64,000 nucleotides of DNA. Source: Aliishimia sp963678085. Lineage in GTDB: Bacteria > Pseudomonadota > Alphaproteobacteria > Rhodobacterales > Rhodobacteraceae. Shown piece after piece: positions 53,771 through 60,947 of this stretch. Below the pieces are notes generated by a model. The model did not search any database. It saw only the letters and a program-made list of their open reading frames with translations, and had not been told where the DNA came from. The stretch covers positions 2,542,001 to 2,606,000 of the forward strand of contig OY782680.1 in the NCBI GenBank assembly GCA_963678085.1. The letters are read 5' to 3'. Made by a program: the position numbers and the translations under genes. Positions within the stretch are counted from its first letter, which is position 1, and each line of letters opens with the position of its first letter.

Positions 53771-54610
53771 ATGATTTCGCCCTGGGGCACGCATGGCAAG
53801 CCATTGAGCAAATCCACGCGGCGCGCGATCATGGCGACATTACGCGAATTTATCCTGTGGCTCTCGCAGCAGGACGGGTTTCGCCGCCGCATCAAAGCCG
53901 CAGATGCCGATTACTTTCGCCTGTCCTTACGCGATGAAGCCGAAGCCCGCGCCGCACCTGAACTCCCGGCCCCCAGCATACGCCAAGCCAAGCGCGCTCT
54001 TGATCGCATGCCGAATGGAACACCCCGCCAGAGGCGCGACAAGGCGATTTTTGCTCTCTTGTGTCTCACGGGTATTCGCGTCGAAGCGCTGACGTCGCTC
54101 AAGATCAAACACGTCGACCTCGGTGAAAAATCCGTGACGCAAAACCCGCGCGAGGTGGCAACCAAGTTTGGCAAATCCATCGACACATTCTTTGCCCGGG
54201 GCTTTGAGGAGGCCGAAGCGGCCCTGACCGACTGGCTCACATACCTTGACGAGGTGGCGCTTTACGGCCCCGATGATCCACTGTTCCCTGCAACCGCGCT
54301 CAAGGCGACGCCCTCCAGAGGCTTCGCCGCCCAAGGCTTCACCCGCACCCACTGGAAAACCACAGAGCCCGCGCGCAAAATCGTTAACACAGCCTTCACA
54401 AATGCAGGCCTGCAAGCCTACGGCCCTCACGCCTTCCGACACATGCTCGCCCGCCACGCCGCCAAAACCTGCGATTCCGTAGCAGAACTGGTCGCAACCT
54501 CCCAAAATCTGGGCCACACCGACGTGCTAACAACCCTGCGCAGCTACGGCCAAATCAACCGAGACGACCAACGAAGGCTCATCACCGGGCTGGAGGAAAA
54601 GGACCTATGA
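53771..54610 (+). CDS. Tyrosine recombinase/integrase, 5'-truncated
   Basis: 279 residues. The catalytic set is present: Arg in LTGIRVEAL, His-x-x-Arg in HAFRHMLARH, His in NLGHTDVLTTL and Tyr in SYGQ. The N-terminal core-binding domain starts within KPLSKSTRRAIMATLREF, so about 60 residues found in relatives are missing; the ISAs1 element ends just upstream and probably removed them. The ATG at 53771 is only an in-frame start. It was likely the integrase of an island, and its 3' end overlaps the next gene by four bases. Confidence 0.82.
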   Translation: MISPWGTHGKPLSKSTRRAIMATLREFILWLSQQDGFRRRIKAADADYFRLSLRDEAEARAAPELPAPSIRQAKRALDRMPNGTPRQRRDKAIFALLCLTGIRVEALTSLKIKHVDLGEKSVTQNPREVATKFGKSIDTFFARGFEEAEAALTDWLTYLDEVALYGPDDPLFPATALKATPSRGFAAQGFTRTHWKTTEPARKIVNTAFTNAGLQAYGPHAFRHMLARHAAKTCDSVAELVATSQNLGHTDVLTTLRSYGQINRDDQRRLITGLEEKDL

Positions 54611-55110
54611 TGTGGGCGCATCTGAATACGCTTCACCTCAGCGATGTCTGCACGGGATGGCCGGGGCTATGGCTCTACATTTGGGTTCAAATCGGGCATG
54701 TCGTAATCGGTGCAATCATCGCCGCTCTGGCGTCATCCCAAAGACTGCGCTGGGGCGCATACCTAATTGCCGGAGTATGGATCGCCAAAGAAGTCGCGTC
54801 CGACCTTCCAAACTGCGATTGGGCCTGGTGGGTTGGCCTCGATAGCGCGGCGGATCTGGGAGTCGCGGGCCTCGGCTGCTGGGGAGCCCTGCGATTATCG
54901 CCCCGCCTCCGCGCGAAACGGTTCACAAAGTGCCCCGCCCACCCCCGACTTGATGCCGAACTCAATCCAAACCCCCCGATTCAATCAAACGCAAAATGTG
55001 GGAGCAGGTGTGGGAACGAAAATTCAGAAAGGCAAGCCTTATCAGTAAAATCAAATAATTACAAGGAATTAGTGGCGGTGGGGACAGGACTGGTGTCGAA
55101 CCTTCTCTAG
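54607..55110 (+). CDS. Small membrane protein downstream of the integrase
   Basis: 167 residues. Two to three hydrophobic segments are visible (WLYIWVQIGHVVIGAIIAALA, then YLIAGVWIAKEVA and AADLGVAGLGCWGALRL). The C-terminal 60 residues are low in hydrophobicity and run into a tRNA-like sequence, so the real end may be earlier. ATGATG overlaps the integrase stop. No family recognised. It may be a phage or island membrane protein. Confidence 0.6.
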   Translation: MMWAHLNTLHLSDVCTGWPGLWLYIWVQIGHVVIGAIIAALASSQRLRWGAYLIAGVWIAKEVASDLPNCDWAWWVGLDSAADLGVAGLGCWGALRLSPRLRAKRFTKCPAHPRLDAELNPNPPIQSNAKCGSRCGNENSERQALSVKSNNYKELVAVGTGLVSNLL

Positions 55111-55138
55111 TTGGAAGACCAAACCTCGAGCACCCACC
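55073..55138 (-). other. tRNA-like segment at the island edge
   Basis: On the minus strand GGTGGG at one end pairs with CCCACC followed by GCCA at the other, and GGTTCGACACC looks like a T-arm. The D and anticodon arms do not fold properly. It may be a tRNA relic or part of an integration site of the truncated integrase. Low confidence. The rest of 55111-55373 shows no gene. Confidence 0.25.
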
Positions 55139-55373
55139 CCCTACATTCTAGTAACTAAGTCATTGCCATTTGCTTGCAGATTGACGGCTCGACATCATAG
55201 CCTACACGCATATTGTCACAAATTTGATTTTCACACGCAAAGCCGGCCAGGGCTGCGATATCTGAGGTCTCTGCCCTGTCAGGCTTTGCTCACCTCAGCG
55301 CACAGGTGGGACATTTCTACTTTGCAGACCCAGGGACATTTTAACGTGGTTGCAACAGAACTGTTGCGCAAAA

Positions 55374-56039
55374 TCACTCGCAGGAGAGGACAGAATCAGG
55401 CTTGCTGTCCACAAACTCGATTCGACCAGCCTCAATATTCACAAGGCTAATTCCACACGTTGACAGCGGGACGAAGCCAAAAAAATCAAGTGGGTAGCCG
55501 TGGTATTTTCGCGCAAAACTCAACAAAATAGCGGTTATCGGTGACCTATGAGCCACCACAACTTTTGATTCTTCTGGCGAGCAAAGAATCTGGGTCAGAA
55601 CGGCCTCAATCCTAGCCTCAAATGAAACTAGTGGTTCGGCATCTTCGGGCCGGGGAATATCATAAGAAGACGCTAATCCAACGCGGTATAAATCAAGCCA
55701 CCGCATATATTCTGCGTAATCCCCTCTCGCGGTTTCTTCCGTCACGCCCGACAAACGCCCCGACCTAATTGATCCAAGTTCGCTGTATGTAGCCACTGGC
55801 ATTGAAAGGGAGTTCGAAATAGCCTCAGCAGTGTGAGTCGCCCGGCCCGAATTGGCCGTGCAAACAATCGAAGAGCCTACATCATACTCCGCAAGCCGAT
55901 TTTTCAAACCGGCCACCATGCATCGAATTTCCAGCTCGCCTTCTCTGGTAATTTCGTCGCTAATATTGTCGCCAGAAAAGGTCCCCTTCCTATTCTTAGT
56001 TGAATCGGCGTGGCGGACTAAAAACAAGAAGCGCGTCAA
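55374..56039 (-). CDS. Histidine phosphatase superfamily protein
   Basis: 221 residues. FLFLVRHADSTKN is the RHG motif with the phosphohistidine at residue 10; the second catalytic His is in VVVAHRSPITAI near residue 170. Arg and Glu of the pocket appear to be kept. Such enzymes remove phosphate from sugars, nucleotides, metabolites or proteins. It overlaps the synthetase-like gene by four bases and is the last gene of a four-gene operon. The substrate is probably made or released by the upstream products. Confidence 0.85.
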   Translation of the reverse strand: MTRFLFLVRHADSTKNRKGTFSGDNISDEITREGELEIRCMVAGLKNRLAEYDVGSSIVCTANSGRATHTAEAISNSLSMPVATYSELGSIRSGRLSGVTEETARGDYAEYMRWLDLYRVGLASSYDIPRPEDAEPLVSFEARIEAVLTQILCSPEESKVVVAHRSPITAILLSFARKYHGYPLDFFGFVPLSTCGISLVNIEAGRIEFVDSKPDSVLSCE

Positions 56040-57073
56040 TGAAGAGCCTCCTCCATTCGGAACCGGACGCCTTTGACAACCTCTGCCTCCATTGCCTCTA
56101 ACTCTTCGAGAGTCGTGCTGAGCTCAGAGTGAATATTTCCAACCGCATCGCAAACAATTCTATTAACGTTAGCCGCATAATCCTGACACAATGAGATCCC
56201 ATTGCTTATGTCGGCCTGCGAGCAAATAATTCGTTGCGGTGCCTCTAGAAACGCAAAAGCAAAGTTCTGAAGCGGAAAATTTTCTGGCGTTAAAATCCCC
56301 GACGCGTCACCTCGAATAGCATGCCTAAACCGAGCTCCCTGCTTGTTGAGCCATCTGATGCTTCCGAGCCGCTCGACATCTCGCCGAACGGCATCATCGG
56401 CCACACCCAAGCGAATTGCGTTTCCATTAGACTTTGACATTTTCATGTAGTTGTAGCCCAGAAGCCTTTGCACTCTGCCAGGCTTGAGTTCCGGCCGAGA
56501 AAGCCTAATGCCTCCGTCAAGGCGTGCGATTTTTTTCCTCAAACGTCTAGCTAGAAACACAAAACGCTCGTTGTCGTCATTGTAGAATGCGAAATCCGCA
56601 TTGACCGAAAGAAGGTTACAAACTTCGTTCAACGGAAACGCAAACTCCGACAGACTCGATCCGGACAGAACATTATCGTGAATTTTTGGATTAGTATCCG
56701 CAACCAATGTCGCTGGCGAAATTTCCTCCAGGAAAGCGTGTAATGTAGCATATACGGGTTTAAGCGTCGTTTGACGAATGATTTTAACATCTGGACCAGT
56801 TGGCGCTAAAGCCTTGACTGACCTAAATAAACGCACCAAGCGTTCATCGTAGTCGGGAGATGTTTTCCGATCAACGAACTCATCTTGAATTAGGAATATA
56901 TATGTATCGACTTGGGCGCATTCATCGCTCATGAAACAACCGTTGAGATGGCCAAAGTGCAGATACCCATCGGATAACCGGCAAGCAGCTAGCCCCACTC
57001 TCTCGGTTTCTGGTGCCATTTGTTGCGCCCATCCTACAAACAATAAGGTTCGTGCAACATGCCCGTCATGCAC
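56036..57073 (-). CDS. Tryptophanyl-tRNA-synthetase-like class I protein
   Basis: 345 residues from GTG 57073, near the length of bacterial TrpRS. The class I signatures are clear: HFGH at residues 39-42 (HIGH) in SDGYLHFGHLNG, and KMSKS at 211-215 in MKMSKSNGNAI. Between them EFAFPLNEVCNLLSVNADFAFYNDDNERF sits where TrpRS has its TYPVLQAADILLY...VGDDQ block (quoted here in part), with changed residues, so the amino acid pocket differs. A helical C-terminal region follows. It is not the housekeeping TrpRS. It could aminoacylate a tRNA, activate an amino acid, or have lost that role. Confidence 0.82.
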   Translation of the reverse strand: MHDGHVARTLLFVGWAQQMAPETERVGLAACRLSDGYLHFGHLNGCFMSDECAQVDTYIFLIQDEFVDRKTSPDYDERLVRLFRSVKALAPTGPDVKIIRQTTLKPVYATLHAFLEEISPATLVADTNPKIHDNVLSGSSLSEFAFPLNEVCNLLSVNADFAFYNDDNERFVFLARRLRKKIARLDGGIRLSRPELKPGRVQRLLGYNYMKMSKSNGNAIRLGVADDAVRRDVERLGSIRWLNKQGARFRHAIRGDASGILTPENFPLQNFAFAFLEAPQRIICSQADISNGISLCQDYAANVNRIVCDAVGNIHSELSTTLEELEAMEAEVVKGVRFRMEEALH

Positions 57074-57195
57074 GTGCTGAACACAAGCTGCAGTATCGCA
57101 ATCAGATCTTAGGACAATAGTCGGGAGAGCATATCTCCGTGGAAGTCACAGCAATTTAAAACGTCCATAAGTCTGAGCAGCTGCGTTTGTCATTA

Positions 57196-57840
57196 CTACG
57201 AAATTGCTAGAGGAAACCTGCTTTCGAGCAAACGCTCACCCATGATGTGCGCGGTCAAGTAATACTGCTGTATTCTTGGCAGGAACTTTTCTTTTGAGAA
57301 TTCACGAACAGAACTTTGCCATTTATTAGACCCTTTATCAAAATATATGCCGCTTGCCTCTACTGTTTTTGTCTCTCCCAAAAACAGATCCATTCCTGCT
57401 TTGAGAGGAACCCAATAGAGCCCAGCTACTTCCTCTACTTGGGGAGCGAAGGCACTTAAGTCCAGCGAGGTATGGTGCATGTGAACGCCCTGGTACTCGC
57501 GATTTTTTTGTCCGTTCGCTTGGTCAGCAACCTCGACGCGGAAACCAAGGTCATGAACGTCTTGGATGTCTAGGGGAATTCCGAGCTCTTCGGTTGCTTC
57601 CCGAATACCTTGTTCCATTGCCTCGCCTGACATTAAGTGACCGGCGGCACTTACATCAAGCATGTCTGGAAAGTTCTTTGCATCCGCAGATCGCCATTGG
57701 TACAGCATTGAGCCACCTTTATGGTCGCCAACCACCCAAAGATGGAAGGTTCTGTGCCAGTCTCCATCCTGGTGTGCTTGCTTGCGATCTTTTTTGCCAA
57801 GCGGACGCAGGTCTGCGTCAAAGATGTCAATTTCTTCCAT
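57196..57840 (-). CDS. NUDIX hydrolase
   Basis: 214 residues from ATG 57840, with GGAG upstream; the longer open frame overlaps the preceding gene. The Nudix box is complete at residues 67-88: G, then E at +6, and REATEELGI (GX5EX7REUXEEXGU). The opening HRTFHLWVVGD with LYQWRS resembles the IPP-isomerase/YfcD-like subgroup, which hydrolyse or isomerise diphosphates. It probably acts on a nucleoside diphosphate derivative. It is the second gene of the operon. Confidence 0.92.
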   Translation of the reverse strand: MEEIDIFDADLRPLGKKDRKQAHQDGDWHRTFHLWVVGDHKGGSMLYQWRSADAKNFPDMLDVSAAGHLMSGEAMEQGIREATEELGIPLDIQDVHDLGFRVEVADQANGQKNREYQGVHMHHTSLDLSAFAPQVEEVAGLYWVPLKAGMDLFLGETKTVEASGIYFDKGSNKWQSSVREFSKEKFLPRIQQYYLTAHIMGERLLESRFPLAIS

Positions 57841-57877
57841 GCTCTTCTTCTCCGTTTGAGTTTCAGTTCTGCAGATA

Positions 57878-59119
57878 TCAGTTGACGTTGAACTGACGGT
57901 CAATTCCCGATCGCGACTGGATGTCGTCTCTAAGCGCCTTTGTTTGGATTGCACTCATTCGTTCACCAAGAGCATCTTGAAGTCGCTCTAGTAGTGTAAG
58001 GGCCTTGGCTTGTCTTTCCATATCCCCTATCTCGGAAAACGACGATGCTGCATCATTCGCTAATTGCCTAGCAATGCGCGCCTCCTCCAATACAATGCTA
58101 TTCGAGAGGTCAATACTTCCCTCACTTTCAACTCCAAGATACTTTGCAAGAAGCAAAGATCTTGCATGCATCAATTGCGCTTCGTCTCGCTTAATTTCGC
58201 CTGAAAATAGAGATGCAATAACATCATCTTCCTTCAACCTGGATATGACGCGTTCGCCTTTTTCTAGAAGCGCCTCCGATGCGCTTCTAGTACTCTCGAA
58301 CAATGATAGATGGCGAAAAGCCTTCGCCACGGCTAGTCCCGCGCGCACTTCAAGCTCAGGTGATAATTCCTCAAGCCCCCCAAGTAAGTCAATTGCATCT
58401 TTAATGTTTGAAGCCGCCTCGGGTGTCCTATCTTGGAGATGGAGAGCCCAGCCTAAATCGTCGATTAATATTTCCGCTCTAGAAATAGGGTCTCTCGTAA
58501 TAAACGTCGCCTCCAAAGCAAGGTCGCCAAGCGCCTCTCGTTCCTTGTTCATTCCAATCAGGTGAAAGATTCGAGTTATTTTGTTCCGCACTTCAACCAC
58601 CATGTGGTTTCTGTGAGTTTCCTTCAGATACTGTGCGTATGATAGAACGGCATCTGTAAACTTTCTACTTGGCACCTCTTCCGTTCTTTGCGGCTTGTCT
58701 ATTTGGTTATCGTCATCGGTGCTTTCTGAGCCGCTGGATTTCGAGGAATAATAACTCAATAATTCCGATTTATAGCTCTTAAGAGATGCCTGCACATCGT
58801 TTAGGAGCGTCGAATGGCCTTCATTTATAGCGTTCCAAAATGCGAGATATTCAGCTTTACGACGGGAAGCCACCAAAGGTTTGCGTGATCGAAAAATACG
58901 CTCATCATCGTAGCAAAAAATTGCTATTAGGTCTTCGGTCCTATGGAGTTGAAACATGGGCGTTCCACTCCGTGGTGTGGCATTGCGCCAGCCCGAGAGC
59001 TTTCCTTTAAAATCACCTGAGAACAGTTTGAGCAGTTCGGCTTTTGATGGCACGCCATATTCCGTGTGGTACTTGTACCCCCCATCTGAAATGATCGACT
59101 TTGCGGCTGCTTCCAGCAA
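57878..59119 (-). CDS. Helical-repeat protein of unknown function, first gene of the operon
   Basis: 413 residues from TTG 59119; no ATG or GTG fits better. The N-terminal 110 residues are mixed (GGYKYHTEYGVPSKAELLKLF, LIAIFCYDDERIF). A low-complexity acidic linker (SSKSSGSESTDDDN) follows at about 130-150, then about 250 residues of paired helices that look TPR-like (KEREALGDLALEATFI, EEARIARQLANDAASSF). It is probably a scaffold or sensor for the downstream enzymes. No family is recognised; a DNA-binding role for the N-terminus cannot be excluded. Confidence 0.78.
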   Translation of the reverse strand: MLEAAAKSIISDGGYKYHTEYGVPSKAELLKLFSGDFKGKLSGWRNATPRSGTPMFQLHRTEDLIAIFCYDDERIFRSRKPLVASRRKAEYLAFWNAINEGHSTLLNDVQASLKSYKSELLSYYSSKSSGSESTDDDNQIDKPQRTEEVPSRKFTDAVLSYAQYLKETHRNHMVVEVRNKITRIFHLIGMNKEREALGDLALEATFITRDPISRAEILIDDLGWALHLQDRTPEAASNIKDAIDLLGGLEELSPELEVRAGLAVAKAFRHLSLFESTRSASEALLEKGERVISRLKEDDVIASLFSGEIKRDEAQLMHARSLLLAKYLGVESEGSIDLSNSIVLEEARIARQLANDAASSFSEIGDMERQAKALTLLERLQDALGERMSAIQTKALRDDIQSRSGIDRQFNVN

Positions 59120-59215
59120 CTCGTCGACCTGACTTGCGACCGCGGCGGGCCTAGGTGGGGAACTGTCCGAGCGAATCAGGATGCCTCATGAGAGCTTAAG
59201 TTTGCGGTCACCTTA

Positions 59216-59244
59216 ATGATATGACGGCCAACGTTGGCCGTCAA
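59216..59244 (-). promoter_or_regulatory. Promoter with overlapping palindromic operator for the synthetase-like operon
   Basis: On the minus strand TTGACG, 17 bases and TATCAT form a good sigma-70 promoter, about 97 bases before the TTG start. The 20-bp perfect palindrome GACGGCCAACGTTGGCCGTC (59223-59242) fills the spacer and part of the -35 box, and a further AACGTTGG follows at 59243-59250. A repressor bound there would block RNA polymerase. Confidence 0.7.
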
Positions 59245-59813
59245 CGTTGGCGGTTTGCAATGTGTGTTTGGAATGTTGCTTGATGACCAACGCCGTCTGA
59301 CGTCTGGTTTTTGCAACGATCGTCGCTGGTTTTTCAGTTGAACCACTTGCTGGACCAGCTAGGTGGCCAAGACCGGCTCAACCGGTCTTGCAAATTGTAG
59401 CGGACTACGTCAACGCAGCGTTACCACGTGGTAGATCATCGGCCAACATCGGGCCCAGTGGCCTGTTCTCGCTGTCCCGTCGGACCGGCTTAAAACGGAG
59501 CCAATTCCTGTGGAAGGCGCGTAGCGCGAACTCCATTAGCATGCGTTGTCGGATAAAAAACAACGTTTACAAATAGCTAGATCGAAAAAGCGGCTATCCG
59601 ATGCGCGCCCCGGATATGCAATTCGATGATGTTCCGCAAGCCATTTGCGCTAGTGATGGCTTGCTGACCGCTTGGCTCCTGAGCAGCGTTTTTGGTCGGT
59701 GTTCTACGTTCCCGACCAGCAGCCAACACTAGCCCAACCGCAACGACTTATATCTCCAAAGCAGCATTAACTGGATCCTTCTCCGCACATCAACTTTGTG
59801 AAGGAGGCGATTG
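59245..59813 (+). other. Non-coding region between the two operons
   Basis: No convincing gene in 569 bases. It holds AAGACCGG/CCGGTCTT around CTCAA at about 59369-59389, the palindrome TACCACGTGGTA at 59422-59433, and a GGTCGG/CCGACC hairpin at about 59694-59720. These may be operators, a terminator, or an origin-like or partition-like site. The promoter of the plus-strand operon should lie here. Confidence 0.5.
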
Positions 59814-60017
59814 ATGTGTGAGCAAAACGACCTCGGCCAGTTTGGCCACCCGAACGAGGGCGAAGTCACTAGCCCGCTCCTTGCTGAAGTTCGTTGGATG
59901 GCCTGCAACTCTCCCCATCTGAATTTCAGCATTGCGATCCAGATGGCCAAGATTGACGCGGACGTGCGCAATCTTCTGAAGCGGTGCCAAACTAAGTCGG
60001 CAGAGGTGCGGTCATGA
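59814..60017 (+). CDS. Small protein, first gene of the PBP-like operon
   Basis: 67 residues from ATG 59814, with AAGGAGG seven bases upstream. Mixed sequence with a helical end (AIQMAKIDADVRNLLKRC). Not recognised. It overlaps the next gene by four bases, so it is translated as part of the operon. Confidence 0.7.
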   Translation: MCEQNDLGQFGHPNEGEVTSPLLAEVRWMACNSPHLNFSIAIQMAKIDADVRNLLKRCQTKSAEVRS

Positions 60018-60232
60018 GCGCCCGCCGTCGTCACCGTGAGCTCCTACGCGCCGCAAAGAAGCTAGGCGCGAGCAATGTTGCTATCCGTTTCAAGGGGAAG
60101 CACCCCGCGCTCGTTGGGCAGACCGTTGAGGGCGATACGTTCTGTTTGAAGTTCTCGGACACCCCCGGGCGCGGCTATCTCGACCGGCTTTTGATGCTCA
60201 AGCTCGAACGCGTTTTGCAAGGGGCAGCATGA
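60014..60232 (+). CDS. Small basic protein, second gene of the PBP-like operon
   Basis: 72 residues, MSARRRHRELLRAAKKLGA at the start, then a beta-rich middle (NVAIRFKGKHPALVG, FCLKFSDTPGRGYLDR). The pattern is loosely like HicA-type or other small RNA-binding folds, but the catalytic His is not in the usual place. Overlaps neighbours on both sides by four bases. Function unknown. Confidence 0.68.
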   Translation: MSARRRHRELLRAAKKLGASNVAIRFKGKHPALVGQTVEGDTFCLKFSDTPGRGYLDRLLMLKLERVLQGAA

Positions 60233-60621
60233 TGTTAGACGCCCTTCCCACACTGCTGGACAACCTGCTTCTTCAAGCCGGCGCGCTTGTTGGGCGTCCC
60301 GAATTGGCCTTCGGCACGGTCGCGGGTGCGATTGCTATCGTGGTCAATGCCCGCATCGCTTTGCTCGCACCACTGTTAGTCACAGCGCTGGAGGTCGCCC
60401 GGTTCTATAGTGTTGACCTCCATCCTGCACTTGCCGATGCGGTTCCATTCCTATCAGTCGTTTTCCTCGTCTTGGGAGCACTTCAGGCATTGGTCACGGC
60501 GTTCGCCGGTCGTGATGCCGCGGCAGCGCTCATCGGGGTGGTTGTCGGTGGGCTTGTCTTGTTCGCCCTTTGGCGCGGTCCGATGCGTGTTCTGCGACTG
60601 GTTTCGCGGGGGCGCCTGTAA
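60229..60621 (+). CDS. Small membrane protein with three to four helices
   Basis: 130 residues. Hydrophobic stretches at about 22-45 (FGTVAGAIAIVVNARIALLA), 68-92 (AVPFLSVVFLVLGALQALVTA) and 97-115 (AAALIGVVVGGLVLFALW), with charged ends. It abuts the next gene by one base. No family recognised. Confidence 0.72.
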   Translation: MMLDALPTLLDNLLLQAGALVGRPELAFGTVAGAIAIVVNARIALLAPLLVTALEVARFYSVDLHPALADAVPFLSVVFLVLGALQALVTAFAGRDAAAALIGVVVGGLVLFALWRGPMRVLRLVSRGRL

Positions 60622-60947
60622 TGACTGAGCATGCCATGACATTCGCAGGTGCGGATTTTGCGGCTGGTGCGATCGTTGCCTTGGTCTTTGGTCTCCTCAT
60701 TCGTGTCCGTATCGTGGCGATCTCCGTCGCGACGATCCTGGCGCTCGGTGTCGTTAGTGTCCTTCTTGACGCCCGTGGGCCTGGCGCAGCCTTGGATGAT
60801 TTTGCCCAGATGGTCGGTCGCCTTGCCGCGACTGGTGCTCTAACCGGCGCGATGCTGGCGACGACGACGGCGGCCTTCCTGCGTTCGCTGGTCAAGGGCC
60901 TGACAGCGTCATCCGGATCTCGCCCCCGGAAGAAGGGTACACGCTGA
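60621..60947 (+). CDS. Small membrane protein, second of the pair
   Basis: 108 residues from ATG 60621, overlapping the preceding stop by one base. Hydrophobic stretches at about 9-27 and 31-47 (AGAIVALVFGLLIRV, AISVATILALGVVSVLL) and another near 70-90. The end is basic (RPRKKGTR), so it probably faces the cytoplasm. It overlaps the PBP-like gene by one base. Confidence 0.72.
   Translation: MTEHAMTFAGADFAAGAIVALVFGLLIRVRIVAISVATILALGVVSVLLDARGPGAALDDFAQMVGRLAATGALTGAMLATTTAAFLRSLVKGLTASSGSRPRKKGTR

Noticed and set aside
55073..55138. Functional tRNA-Gly or tmRNA end
   Set aside because: Only the acceptor-like ends pair; D and anticodon arms cannot be formed, so it is kept only as a tRNA-like segment.
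59388..59576. 62-residue open frame between the two operons
   Set aside because: No ribosome site and no family; it spans a palindrome and looks non-coding.
59245..59813. Possible plasmid origin or partition site from the palindromes
   Set aside because: No rep, parA or parB gene and no iteron array; the palindromes fit regulatory sites better.
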